From positions 186,001 to 250,000 of the forward strand of contig NZ_JAGKIK010000006.1 in assembly GCF_017897595.1 (NCBI RefSeq): a stretch of 64,000 nt of DNA, given 5' to 3'. The notes under the pieces are model-generated. The model searched no databases. It had not been told where the DNA came from and worked only from the letters and a program-made list of their open reading frames with translations. This document shows, piece by piece, positions 56,184 to 64,000 of this stretch (position 1 is the first letter of the stretch; the number at the start of each line of letters is the position of its first letter). The stretch is from Aquimarina sp. U1-2. GTDB taxonomy: Bacteria; Bacteroidota; Bacteroidia; Flavobacteriales; Flavobacteriaceae. Position numbers and translations under genes: made by a program.

Positions 56184-57503
56184 ATGAGTCCTTTAGTTTC
56201 TGGTTTTTCTAAACTCTCTAAAACTGATAAAATCAAGTGGTTAGCTACACATCATTTTAATAATGACCCTACTGCTACAGCTGTACTGACGACGTATTGG
56301 AATTCTGATGAAAAATTGCAGCGATTACATGATGAGTTTACAGAAAATACGATTTCTAATTATTACCTTCCGTTTTCAGTAGCCCCAAACTTTGTTATTA
56401 ATGGCAAAACCTACACGATCCCAATGGCGATCGAAGAGAGTTCTGTAGTAGCTGCTGCCAGTAAAGCTGCCAAATTTTGGCAAAAACGAGGGGGTTTTAC
56501 AGCAAAAGTGCTGTCTACTACGAAAGTAGGGCAAGTTCATTTTTTATTTACTGGAGTTCCTGATCACCTATTACAATTTTTTACAGAAATTGAACCCGTG
56601 TTGCGTGCTTCCGTCTCTCATATCACCAAAAACATGGAAAAACGTGGCGGGGGATTAAAAAGTATAGAACTAAGAGACAAAACCGCACAACTCGATTCGT
56701 ACTATCAACTGCATTGTACATTTGAAACTGCAGATGCGATGGGGGCTAATTTCATTAACTCGACCTTAGAACAATTAGCTAAAACCCTGGTGACCGAAGC
56801 TAAACATTATGAGCACTTCTCAATTTCAGATAAGCATATAGAAATTTTGATGAGCATATTATCAAACTACGTTCCTGAATGTTTGGTAAAAGCTACTGTA
56901 TCCTGTAAAATTGATGAATTAGAAAGCACAGCTACATTATCTGCAGAAGCATATGCCAAAAAGTTTATAAGAGCAATACAAATTGCAAATATAGAGCCCT
57001 ATCGTGCGGTAACGCATAATAAGGGTATTATGAACGGTATAGATGCCGTTGTATTGGCAACGGGTAATGATTTTAGAGCAGTAGAAGCCGGTGCGCATGC
57101 GTATGCGTCGCGAAAGGGCACTTATACCAGCCTTACTCACGCCGAAATTAAAGATGATACTTTTACATTTTCGATTGAAGTCCCTCTGGCTTTGGGTACC
57201 GTTGGGGGATTAACTAATTTACATCCCCTAGTAAAATTCGCTTTACAGTTACTCGATACACCCAATGCAACAAAATTAATGGAAATTACTGCAGTAGCAG
57301 GACTCGCTCAAAATTTTGCTGCCGTAAACTCTTTAATTACGACAGGAATTCAGCAGGGCCATATGAAAATGCATTTGATGAATATCCTTAATCAATTTGA
57401 AGCTACGGCGCATGAAAAAGCAAAGCTCATAAAATATTTTGAAACCAATACTGTTACTCATAATGAGGTAGTTACGCAAATTGAAAAGTTAAGAACATCC
57501 TAA
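56184..57503 (+). CDS. Hydroxymethylglutaryl-CoA reductase, class II-like
   Basis: Makes mevalonate from HMG-CoA, the committed step of mevalonate-type isoprenoid synthesis. A 439-residue soluble protein without the membrane anchor of class I enzymes. Substrate motifs are visible: TENTISNYYLPFSVAPNFVINGKTYTIPMAIEESSVVAAASKAAKFW (catalytic Glu) and THNKGIMNGIDAVVLATGNDFRAVEAGAHAYAS (catalytic Lys and Asp), followed by GGLTNLHPLVK. A GHMP kinase lies 5 bp downstream, which supports a biosynthetic role. Confidence 0.95.
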   Translation: MSPLVSGFSKLSKTDKIKWLATHHFNNDPTATAVLTTYWNSDEKLQRLHDEFTENTISNYYLPFSVAPNFVINGKTYTIPMAIEESSVVAAASKAAKFWQKRGGFTAKVLSTTKVGQVHFLFTGVPDHLLQFFTEIEPVLRASVSHITKNMEKRGGGLKSIELRDKTAQLDSYYQLHCTFETADAMGANFINSTLEQLAKTLVTEAKHYEHFSISDKHIEILMSILSNYVPECLVKATVSCKIDELESTATLSAEAYAKKFIRAIQIANIEPYRAVTHNKGIMNGIDAVVLATGNDFRAVEAGAHAYASRKGTYTSLTHAEIKDDTFTFSIEVPLALGTVGGLTNLHPLVKFALQLLDTPNATKLMEITAVAGLAQNFAAVNSLITTGIQQGHMKMHLMNILNQFEATAHEKAKLIKYFETNTVTHNEVVTQIEKLRTS

Positions 57504-57508
57504 CCATC

Positions 57509-58435
57509 ATGAAAAAATCTTTTTATAGTCACGGCAAATTATTACTTACAGCAGAATATTTAGTTTTGGATGGTGTATCGGCTTTGGCCCTACCTACTCA
57601 AAAAGGACAATGGTTATATGTTGAAGAAAGCAGTAATGAACCGGTCATAAAATGGAAAAGCATTGACGAGCACGACATCGTTTGGTTTGAAACATCGTTA
57701 ACTTTAAAAAATGACTATATCGTTACCACTAATGAAGCTCAAAATGATGATGTTGTGACTAAAACATTAATCGATATTTTAAATGCAGCAAAAAAATTAA
57801 ACCCTAATTTTCTCACTTCGAATATAGGATATGAAATCGAATCTAAATTAGAATTTAACAGAGCTTGGGGATTAGGATCTTCGTCAACACTTATCAATAA
57901 TATAGCCCAATGGGCAAAAGTTAATGCTTTTGAGTTACTAAACCTTAGTTTTGGAGGTAGTGGTTATGATATAGCCTGTGCGCAATACGATTATCCTATA
58001 ATTTATACAAGAATAGAAAACAAACCTACTATAAAAGAGGTAAATTTTGATCCTCCCTTTGCAGATCATCTTTTCTTTATTTATCTCAATGAAAAGCAGG
58101 ATAGTAAAGAATCGATTAAACGCTATCAATCCTTACCGCTGAAAGACTTTGACAAGGCTGAAACTGCAGTAACAGAAATTACTGCAGCGTTAGTAACATG
58201 CACAGCACTTCCCGAATTTCAAAAACTTATAGATACTCACGAAGATATTATTTCAAACATTATTAAAACCGAAACGATAAAATCGAGAGTATTTCCAGAT
58301 TACTCAGGAAGCATTAAAAGTCTTGGTGGCTGGGGTGGTGATTTTGTTTTAGCCACCGGCACTCCGTCAGATATGGAATATTTTCGAAGTAAGGGATACA
58401 CTACTATTATTTCATATAAAAATATGATTCTGTAA
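57509..58435 (+). CDS. GHMP-family kinase of the mevalonate pathway
   Basis: A 308-residue kinase. N-terminal strand (FYSHGKLLLTAEYLVLDGVSALALPTQKGQ) and the GHMP phosphate-binding motif LEFNRAWGLGSSSTLINNIAQWA, followed by FGGSGYDIACAQYDYP and LGGWGGDFVLATG near the C-terminus, the usual third GHMP motif. It begins 5 bp after the HMG-CoA reductase gene. It could be mevalonate kinase or phosphomevalonate kinase; the sequence alone does not settle which. Confidence 0.88.
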   Translation: MKKSFYSHGKLLLTAEYLVLDGVSALALPTQKGQWLYVEESSNEPVIKWKSIDEHDIVWFETSLTLKNDYIVTTNEAQNDDVVTKTLIDILNAAKKLNPNFLTSNIGYEIESKLEFNRAWGLGSSSTLINNIAQWAKVNAFELLNLSFGGSGYDIACAQYDYPIIYTRIENKPTIKEVNFDPPFADHLFFIYLNEKQDSKESIKRYQSLPLKDFDKAETAVTEITAALVTCTALPEFQKLIDTHEDIISNIIKTETIKSRVFPDYSGSIKSLGGWGGDFVLATGTPSDMEYFRSKGYTTIISYKNMIL

Positions 58436-58637
58436 ACATAACTAGAGAAAAAACTATTTTGACTTGAAGATAACTTTAATGAACTACTGCGAGGTAAATC
58501 CATTGAATTATTAAAATTACTACCTTCTCGTTTTAAAGATTAAAAAACTTGGTTATCATTCGTCCTAAATTCTGACTTTAAAAGTCCCATCGCCCGTTTT
58601 ATTTCACTCGAGGCAAAGTCTTAAAAAACTCCATTGA

Positions 58638-58829
58638 TTAAACATACAAAAAGCAATCCTCACAATTTTTGATCTCACCATAATAGGTTTCTCTGTATTT
58701 ATGAAGTGTTTGAATAGGCAGGCCTAAAATATGTTTTCTAATATAGGTCACTTTGGTGGTAAGTTCACCCATTTTTTTACTGTATCGCTTTTCTGTTTTT
58801 GTTTTTCTTTTAATTTTTATTAATCTCAT
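58638..58829 (-). CDS. Small basic protein, conserved-looking
   Basis: A 63-residue protein with a strongly basic N-terminal half (MRLIKIKRKTKTEKRYSKKM) and a C-terminal half carrying two Cys in NCEDCFLYV. The composition is varied and does not look like a chance frame, but the only support is its open frame, ATG and isolation. It might bind nucleic acid or a metal; no family name is claimed. Confidence 0.55.
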   Translation of the reverse strand: MRLIKIKRKTKTEKRYSKKMGELTTKVTYIRKHILGLPIQTLHKYRETYYGEIKNCEDCFLYV

Positions 58830-59123
58830 TGAATAGGTTTAGGTTTGTTATTCTAAATTTTGCATCACTACGTATACTACTGTTTTTTTATAGTATTTAA
58901 AAAGTAGGATCACAAGGCGCTATTGGTACACATCACCTCCCAATATGACATTTCTGAGAAATCCAAACATTTACGTGATTTGTTTTGAATTTTCCAATAG
59001 CTTATTTCCTTGCGAATTTTGTGAGAATCTCTTTGTTCTCCGGGGATTCCGTTTTTCATGTATGTGATTTTGGTTTTGAATTATTCTTGGTTTGGTTAGT
59101 TACAAAAAAGAGTATGAATAGAC

Positions 59124-59480
59124 TTAGATGGCATGCACAATAGCATTAATGCGATGTCGATGTACCAATCTTTCAGTAAATGCCTTATGGCCCTTGGGTG
59201 CTAATAAATGTAATTTCCCCTTTTTCATCGAGGCTACAAAACTTAGCACTTTCCATTTGACTACTAAACCTTTCGGATTTTCCTCTTTTAAAGCAACCTC
59301 AGTAAAATGCTTAGATCCTCCATGAGTAGTAAAAGATAGGTCAGCTTGTATTGCTTCTTTTGTTGCTTTACTAGTAAATACTTTGGTGTCTTCATAATCT
59401 CTATGAACAGATCGTACCGAAGTCGTAGCTTTTTTTTCTGCCCAGGCTATAGCTTTATCTAAATACTTTTCTTTACTCAT
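59124..59480 (-). CDS. Hypothetical small soluble protein
   Basis: A 118-residue soluble basic protein without a signal peptide or recognised motif. It has an amphipathic first helix (KYLDKAIAWAEKKATTSVRSVHRDY) and a beta-rich middle (GLVVKWKVLSFVASMKKGKLHLLAPKGHKAF) and ends with His- and Arg-rich HRHRINAIVHAI. Reasonable coding composition and an isolated position between spacers; it is likely real but of unknown function. Confidence 0.65.
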   Translation of the reverse strand: MSKEKYLDKAIAWAEKKATTSVRSVHRDYEDTKVFTSKATKEAIQADLSFTTHGGSKHFTEVALKEENPKGLVVKWKVLSFVASMKKGKLHLLAPKGHKAFTERLVHRHRINAIVHAI

Positions 59481-59594
59481 ATACTATTTTTACTGAAACA
59501 ATTACATTTTACCTTTGATATAAAGGATTTCTACAAAGATACTTAAAATTAGTTTGCATAGAAACTATTTATGTTAACATGATGTTAATTCTAG

Positions 59595-59615
59595 AATGCA
59601 TTAGAATTTCGTTAT
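59595..59615 (+). repeat. Family A terminal fragment
   Basis: ATGCATTAGAATTTCGTTAT is identical to the left terminal region of family A copy 2. The rest of the element is missing, so it is a solo end. Confidence 0.5.
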
Positions 59616-59669
59616 TCTGAAATATGAATTTCCTTAATTTAACCTGAACGGTTTGCCTCAAGCTGAATA

Positions 59670-59758
59670 CTGAAACGAGTTCAGCACAGGCTCGTTTCAG
59701 CTTCTTATCTCAATGTACTGAAAATAAACGTAATGAGATCCTGAAATGAATTCAGGAT
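59670..59758. repeat. Hairpin-rich dispersed-type repeat
   Basis: CTGAAACGAG (59670-59679) pairs perfectly with CTCGTTTCAG (59691-59700), ATCTCA (59707-59712) with TGAGAT (59734-59739), and ATCCTGAA (59738-59745) with TTCAGGAT (59751-59758), giving three successive hairpins. Its GAACTCGTTTCAG-type sequence is familiar as dispersed repeats in flavobacterial genomes. Confidence 0.6.
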
Positions 59759-59849
59759 GACTTCTCAGTTAAGTTTTAGGTATAATAAAAGACAATCAAA
59801 TTCTGAAGAGCGCTATTGATATAAAACCAACCGAATAGCGAGTAAACTA

Positions 59850-59944
59850 TCTTGAGGCAAGCCCACGAAGTATTTGTGGAAAATAGTATTTCAATTGTAA
59901 GGCAAACCTCTGGTGTTATACCTTTTGGCGGTGCCAATAAAATT
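59850..59944 (+). repeat. Dispersed repeat family C, copy 3
   Basis: The best-kept copy of family C: TTGAGGCAAGCCCACGAAG at the start, TTTCAATTGTAAGGCAAACC in the middle and CCTTTTGGCGGTGCCAATAA at the end. Aligns end to end with copy 1 (5747-5843) and more weakly with copy 2. Confidence 0.65.
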
Positions 59945-60009
59945 TTGATACGTAATTGCGAATTGGCTTTGTTTATGATGTATCTCGTAAATACACAACC
60001 AAGTTCCCC

Positions 60010-60495
60010 TTATTTTTCTAGAGTATCTGGCAACTCTTTGATGGTAAGCAACGGTGCAGCGTCTATATCTTCTACATCCATAATCGATGTCAAGAGCTCA
60101 ATATTTCTATCTAGTTCACCGATTTGAGACGGCGTAAGTTTTTTTAATTTTTGAGATAGTTTTTCTTGCAGCGTAGTAGGTGATTTTTGCAGTAATTCTG
60201 CTCCTTTCGCAGTAAGTGTAATATAAGTAGCTCGTTTATCGTTAGGCTCAGGCAAACGAGCAACTAACCCTTTACTTTCTAACCGTGTAATAATTCCCGA
60301 AACCGTACTTGCATTTAAATTAATATATGCTTTTATATCCTTAGCAAAAGCACGGTAATCTTGTTGATCTGACAAATATTGAAGTACCAACAACTGCGGA
60401 ATGCTTACACCCAGCTCTTTTTCTATCTTTTTGCTTTCGAGATTGATCGAGCGTATGATTTTTCTTAGTTTAACCAGAATTTCAATATACTTCAT
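60010..60495 (-). CDS. MarR-family transcriptional regulator
   Basis: A 161-residue winged-helix regulator. HTH: FAKDIKAYINLNASTVSGIITRLESKGLVARL; wing: PEPNDKRATYITLTAKGAELL, giving the DKRxxxxxLTxxG signature. No operator-like palindrome was noticed upstream. Its position just downstream of the sucAB block and on the same strand could be accidental, because a terminator (60592-60619) separates them. Ligand and targets unknown. Confidence 0.92.
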   Translation of the reverse strand: MKYIEILVKLRKIIRSINLESKKIEKELGVSIPQLLVLQYLSDQQDYRAFAKDIKAYINLNASTVSGIITRLESKGLVARLPEPNDKRATYITLTAKGAELLQKSPTTLQEKLSQKLKKLTPSQIGELDRNIELLTSIMDVEDIDAAPLLTIKELPDTLEK

Positions 60496-60591
60496 TTGTT
60501 TGGTCGATTAATTATTCTTGTGCATGTCTAAAGATAACTGTAGTATGAAGTTTATTAAGAAGTCGTTACATACCTATCGTTCTATATACTA

Positions 60592-60619
60592 AAAAACCCC
60601 AGTTAAGACTGAGGTTTTC
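60592..60619 (-). terminator. Terminator of sucB
   Basis: AAAACCCCAGT (60593-60603) pairs with ACTGAGGTTTT (60608-60618), with one mismatch and loop TAAG. On the minus strand the stem is followed by T residues, 19 bp after the sucB stop. Confidence 0.85.
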
Positions 60620-60637
60620 TTAAATTACACCTTATTG

Positions 60638-61927
60638 TTACAATTCTAATGCTCTGGTAGCATTATTGTTCATTAATAATTCTTCAGGATTTTCTAGAGC
60701 TTCTTTTACCGCAACCAGAAATCCAACCGATTCTTTTCCATCGATAATTCTATGGTCATACGATAATGCAACATACATCACCGGTGCCACGACAATTTGA
60801 CCATCTCTTACAATAGGACGTTCTACGATATTGTGCATTCCTAAAATAGCACTCTGCGGTGGATTAATGATGGGTGTAGACAGCATGCTTCCAAACACAC
60901 CTCCGTTAGTGATGGTAAAAGTTCCTCCGGTCATTTCGTCGACTGTAATCTGTCCTTCCCTTGCTCGTATTGCCAATCGTTTTACTTCAGATTCGACACC
61001 TCTAAAACTGAGGTTTTCTGCGTTTCTGATTACCGGTACCATAAGTCCTTTCGGACCTGAAACCGCTATACTAATATCTTGAAAATCATAAGAAATCATT
61101 TCTTTTCCATCGATCATCGAATTCACAGCAGGAAACTGTTGTAGTGCTTTAACGCATGCCAGAGTAAAAAACGACATAAATCCTAAACTTACCCCGTGTT
61201 TATCTTTAAACCTTTCTTTATATTGACTACGCAAGTCGAATATGGGTTGCATATCTACCTCGTTGAAAGTAGTAAGCATAGCTGTTTCATTTTTAACCGA
61301 AACCAAGCGCTCTGCTACTTTACGGCGAAGCATAGACAGCTTCTTTCGACTTTCGCCCCTGCTACCTGGCCCGGGAGTACCCATAGATGGTTTTGCTTCT
61401 ATAGCATCGGCTTTGGTAATTCTACCATCACGACCTGTTCCTTTGATTTCTGAAGCATCTATACCCTTTTCAGCGAGAACCTTTTTGGCCGCCGGAGAAG
61501 CTGTTCCCGTCGCATATGTATCTTGTTTTTGAGGAGGTGTGGTTGCTTTTGAAGGTGTTTGCGTTAAGGCTTCAGCTTTAGGACTATCGGCTTTGGCATC
61601 AGTTTTATCGCGTTGTTTATCAATATCCATAGCTGCATTGCCCGGACCACCTTCATCTCCTTCATTGTCTGCATTGCCCTCGGGCGCCTCGGCTTCTGTG
61701 TCAATAAGACATACTACCTCACCCACGGCAACGGCATCTCCTTCTTCCGCCTTTAAGGTAATAATACCGCTAGCCTCTGCCGGTAATTCTAGTGTTGCTT
61801 TATCACTATCAACCTCGGCAATGGCCTGGTCTTTTGTTACATAATCACCGTCTTCGACAAGCCATTGTGCTATTTCAACTTCTGTAATTGACTCCCCTGG
61901 TGATGGGACTTTCATTTCTAAAGCCAT
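60638..61927 (-). CDS. sucB: 2-oxoglutarate dehydrogenase E2, dihydrolipoyl succinyltransferase
   Basis: Core subunit of the 2-oxoglutarate dehydrogenase complex in the TCA cycle, moving the succinyl group from the lipoyl arm to CoA. 429 residues: lipoyl domain with Lys43 in EVDSDKATLELP, a long Ala/Asp-rich linker, the E3-binding domain (ASPAAKKVLAEKGIDASEIKGTGRDGRITKADAI), and the catalytic domain with His392 and Asp396 in SYDHRIIDGKESVGFL. It follows sucA on the minus strand but is separated from it by the MntA/HepT module. Confidence 0.97.
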   Translation of the reverse strand: MALEMKVPSPGESITEVEIAQWLVEDGDYVTKDQAIAEVDSDKATLELPAEASGIITLKAEEGDAVAVGEVVCLIDTEAEAPEGNADNEGDEGGPGNAAMDIDKQRDKTDAKADSPKAEALTQTPSKATTPPQKQDTYATGTASPAAKKVLAEKGIDASEIKGTGRDGRITKADAIEAKPSMGTPGPGSRGESRKKLSMLRRKVAERLVSVKNETAMLTTFNEVDMQPIFDLRSQYKERFKDKHGVSLGFMSFFTLACVKALQQFPAVNSMIDGKEMISYDFQDISIAVSGPKGLMVPVIRNAENLSFRGVESEVKRLAIRAREGQITVDEMTGGTFTITNGGVFGSMLSTPIINPPQSAILGMHNIVERPIVRDGQIVVAPVMYVALSYDHRIIDGKESVGFLVAVKEALENPEELLMNNNATRALEL

Positions 61928-61971
61928 AATGTCTATTTATTTATTCGTTCTGAATTTTTTTTAAGAAAAAT

Positions 61972-62313
61972 TTACTGATTACTTTCAAGAATTTCTTTGA
62001 TTTGAAAGTGTATTTCCGGAATAATATCTACTGTTGTGGTCCAAATAATATTTAGATTCACTCCAAAATATTGATGTATCAATCTATCTCTCATTCCTGC
62101 CATATCACTCCAAGGTATTTCTGGATAGCAGTATCTAAAATCATTCGTTAAATTTTAAGTTGCTTCACCAATAACTTCCAAACTTCTTATTATTGCTTTT
62201 TGCAATACTATGTTATTTAAAAAATCATGTTTATCAATGTTTCTAGTGTGTTCTATAATAAAGCTGCATTCATCAAATATATGTTCTAAAAACTCGATAT
62301 TAGATTTTGACAT
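61972..62313 (-). pseudogene. hepT: hepT toxin gene (HEPN, DUF86) with in-frame stop
   Basis: Read on the minus strand from the ATG at 62313 the frame gives a 113-residue HepT/DUF86 protein, except that codon 53 is TAA (62155-62157) in the run GEAT-stop-NLTNDF. Family members commonly have GEAxKN here, so the change is probably a Lys AAA to TAA substitution. After the stop, the frame stays open and coding: PEIPWSDMAGMRDRLIHQYFGVNLNIIW, with the RNase motif RxxxxHxY as RDRLIHQY. The frame ends at 61972-61974. Without re-initiation, the product is a 52-residue fragment lacking the catalytic motif. Confidence 0.85.
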
Positions 62314-62602
62314 AATGAACCTCTCTTAAAATATGCGGACCTATGTACTTACTCAATCCATTTTTAGTAACTACATCAACCTTACTTTTATTAAAGAGAT
62401 TATCAATAAAATAGCAAAAATCCATGAAATTCCTGAAATTTTCTTCTTTTGTATTAAAATCTATCAAAATATCAATATCGCTATCTTCTTTTTGTTCTCC
62501 CCTTACATAAGAGCCAAAAAGTCCAAGTTCTCGAATTCCAAAGGATTTAATCTTATTTTTTTCAGTTTGATTCCTGGTAATGATATCTTCCTTGGTAAGC
62601 AT
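62300..62602 (-). CDS. mntA: MntA-type nucleotidyltransferase antitoxin
   Basis: A 100-residue minimal nucleotidyltransferase. The start is set at the ATG at 62602 (MLTKEDIITRNQ), 4 bp past the sucA stop; an upstream start would overlap sucA. The catalytic motif GSx10DxD is intact in LGLFGSYVRGEQKEDSDIDILIDF, with a third Asp in KVDVVT. MntA antitoxins neutralise HepT by adding AMP to a conserved Tyr. Its stop overlaps the hepT start by 14 bp, the usual pairing. The partner toxin is broken, so this may be a relic or may act on other HepT copies. Confidence 0.9.
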   Translation of the reverse strand: MLTKEDIITRNQTEKNKIKSFGIRELGLFGSYVRGEQKEDSDIDILIDFNTKEENFRNFMDFCYFIDNLFNKSKVDVVTKNGLSKYIGPHILREVHYVKI

Positions 62603-62606
62603 AAAT

Positions 62607-64000
62607 TTATCTTTTTTGATTATTTTTCTTTTTATCAAAAACGTAATCTATTACTTCTTGATGCCTTCTTTTTGATCGTGTTGCACTTCCTGCAGCTGGC
62701 GCCCCGTAAGGTCTTCTGCTGGCAAACCTAAACGTTTTTGCCTCTTCAAAATGCATCAGCATATGACTTAAAGCACCCATATTGCGAGGTTCTTCTTGCG
62801 CCCAAACCACATCTTCGGCTTTATATTTTTTGATCAATTTATTCATTTCTGAAGTTGGTAGCGGAAACAATTGCTCAATCCTAACTAAAGCTACATCATT
62901 TCTCTTTAAGTTTTCCTTCTCCTCTAGCAGATCATAATAGAACTTTCCTGTACAGAAAACCAGTGACTTTACGTCTTTGGTCTTGGCATCGGGATCATCA
63001 AGTACGGTTTGAAAGCTTCCATTGGCAAACTCATCTACAGTAGAGACCACTTTTGGATGTCGTAGTAAACTTTTGGGTGTAAAAATAATAAGTGGTTTAC
63101 GAAATTGTGCTTTCATCTGCCTTCGTAATAAGTGGAACATATTGGCAGGTGTCGTCACATCGGCAACATACATGTTGTCTTTTGCGCAAAGTTGAAGATA
63201 CCGCTCCATTCTGGCCGAAGAATGCTCTGCACCCTGACCTTCATACCCATGGGGCAACAACATGACCAATCCATTTTGTAACTTCCATTTATCTTCTGCA
63301 GAGGATATATACTGGTCAATCATGATTTGGGCACCATTGCTGAAGTCTCCAAATTGTGCCTCCCATAGTGTTAAGGTGTCTGGACTTGCCATAGCATATC
63401 CATAGTCGAAACCTACTACACCATACTCAGACAATAAAGAATTATAAATGTAGAAATCTCCCTGGTCTCCTTTTAATTCGTTGAGCAAAAGCACTTCTTC
63501 TTCACTATCCTCTACCTTGATCACAGCATGCCGATGCGAGAAAGTACCGCGTTCTACATCCTGACCGCTCATACGTACATCGTAACCTTCTTTCAAAAGT
63601 GAACCATAGGCTAATAACTCACCCATTGCCCAGTCGAGCTCGTCAGTTTCAAAAAACATTTTATGTCTTTGATCGATCAATCGCTCTATTTTGCGCATGA
63701 ACTTTTTATCTTCTGGCAGCTTAGTAATGACCTCAGCTATTTCAGTCAATTTATCTTTTGAAAAAGTCGTATCGATGGTTGCCATCATTTCATCCTCTTG
63801 CACACGTTCGAAACCGGCCCATTCATCCTGCATAAATGGTGTAATTATCGTTTTTTCCTGTTTGCGCGAATCTTCTAATTCTTCTTCAAGAGATGATTTG
63901 TATTCTTTTTCAAGTTTAGACACATAATCTTTATCAATAATGCCTTCGGCTATCAATTTATCTGCATAGATATCTCGTGGGTTTTTGTGCTTAGCAATTG
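62607..64000 (-). CDS. sucA: 2-oxoglutarate dehydrogenase E1 (C-terminal part, continues past the window end)
   Basis: Thiamine-diphosphate-dependent E1 subunit of the 2-oxoglutarate dehydrogenase complex. The frame is open through base 64000, so the N-terminal part lies beyond the window; about 460 C-terminal residues are seen. Recognised segments are HKNPRDIYADKLIAEG, QRHKMFFETDELDWAMGELLAYGSLLKEGYDVRMSGQDVERGTFSHRHA (the conserved active-site region), WEAQFGDFSNGAQIMIDQYISS, LMLLPHGYEGQGAEHSSARMERYLQLC and the terminal RVEQLFPLPTSE and WAQEEPRNMGA. Followed downstream by mntA-hepT and sucB. Confidence 0.97.
   Translation of the reverse strand, partial: IAKHKNPRDIYADKLIAEGIIDKDYVSKLEKEYKSSLEEELEDSRKQEKTIITPFMQDEWAGFERVQEDEMMATIDTTFSKDKLTEIAEVITKLPEDKKFMRKIERLIDQRHKMFFETDELDWAMGELLAYGSLLKEGYDVRMSGQDVERGTFSHRHAVIKVEDSEEEVLLLNELKGDQGDFYIYNSLLSEYGVVGFDYGYAMASPDTLTLWEAQFGDFSNGAQIMIDQYISSAEDKWKLQNGLVMLLPHGYEGQGAEHSSARMERYLQLCAKDNMYVADVTTPANMFHLLRRQMKAQFRKPLIIFTPKSLLRHPKVVSTVDEFANGSFQTVLDDPDAKTKDVKSLVFCTGKFYYDLLEEKENLKRNDVALVRIEQLFPLPTSEMNKLIKKYKAEDVVWAQEEPRNMGALSHMLMHFEEAKTFRFASRRPYGAPAAGSATRSKRRHQEVIDYVFDKKKNNQKR

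Larger units (their letters stand above)
59481..60009. other. 529-bp intergenic region with three different repeats
   Basis: It carries a short family A terminal piece (59595-59615), a hairpin-rich GAATTCAG-type repeat (59670-59758) and family C copy 3 (59850-59944). No convincing gene; an open frame over 59852-60127 overlaps the antisense MarR gene and the repeat. Confidence 0.55.

Noticed and set aside
59852..60127. + strand open frame running over family C copy 3 into the MarR gene
   Set aside because: It is antisense to the MarR gene for over 100 bp and starts inside a repeat; frames are not conserved in the other repeat copies.

Overview
The window is AT-rich chromosomal DNA of a bacterium in the Bacteroidota, most likely a marine Flavobacteriaceae. 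The evidence is concordant: a RadC-free, phage-free core-gene backbone with PorT-like and ExbB/ExbD genes, DUF3857/transglutaminase and DUF5686 proteins, a class II HMG-CoA reductase (mevalonate route), a C39-like/VKOR/thioredoxin fusion, A-rich start-codon contexts with almost no Shine-Dalgarno sequences, and upstream boxes fitting the Bacteroidota promoter element TAnnTTTG. The genus cannot be fixed from the sequence alone.

Layout. 1-10 kb: DUF5686 surface protein, MMPL/RND exporter, asnS, and a DUF3857-transglutaminase membrane protein. 10-15 kb: oxidative-stress block, katG with a downstream ankyrin gene and an unknown gene, then a MarR regulator with a palindromic operator and a GNAT acetyltransferase. 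16-19 kb: a four-gene signalling locus (single-TM protein, stand-alone multi-TM sensor-like protein, DesK/NarL-type kinase, LuxR-type regulator). 19-20 kb: a PIN toxin/DUF6364 antitoxin pair. 20-27.6 kb: rpoN, a membrane protein, porT-like, an ExbB-TM-ExbD-ExbD proton-channel operon, tRNA-Ser(GGA), L-asparaginase and TatD. 28-30 kb: retropepsin-like protease and a MacB/FtsX permease. 30.3-37.5 kb: purH followed by the complete rod-shape operon mreB-mreC-mreD-mrdA-rodA. 37.5-44 kb: endonuclease, C39/VKOR/thioredoxin protein, DppC/OppC permease and Prc protease. 44.4-49.4 kb: surE-TM-lpxB-NlpC/P60-comEC. 49.4-56 kb: serine hydrolase, thioredoxin, POT peptide transporter and DPP-IV-like S9 peptidase, suggesting extracytoplasmic peptide use. 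56-58.5 kb: HMG-CoA reductase plus GHMP kinase. 58.6-64 kb: two small conserved-looking proteins, a MarR regulator, and sucB/sucA (2-oxoglutarate dehydrogenase; sucA runs off the window), with a HepT/MntA toxin-antitoxin module wedged between them. The hepT gene has an in-frame stop.

The most unusual content is intergenic. At least three different dispersed repeat families occur in the window: (A) a ~175-bp element with long imperfect terminal inverted repeats in three near-complete copies plus decayed pieces; (B) a ~147-bp element in two inverted copies, each beginning with a similar 17-22-codon micro-ORF; and (C) a ~95-bp element in three same-strand copies. Further structured repeats are found at 15.2-15.5 kb, 44.1-44.4 kb and 59.7 kb. 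No CRISPR array, rRNA operon, intact insertion sequence, prophage or origin was seen. All function calls come from reading motifs by eye; no database search was run.
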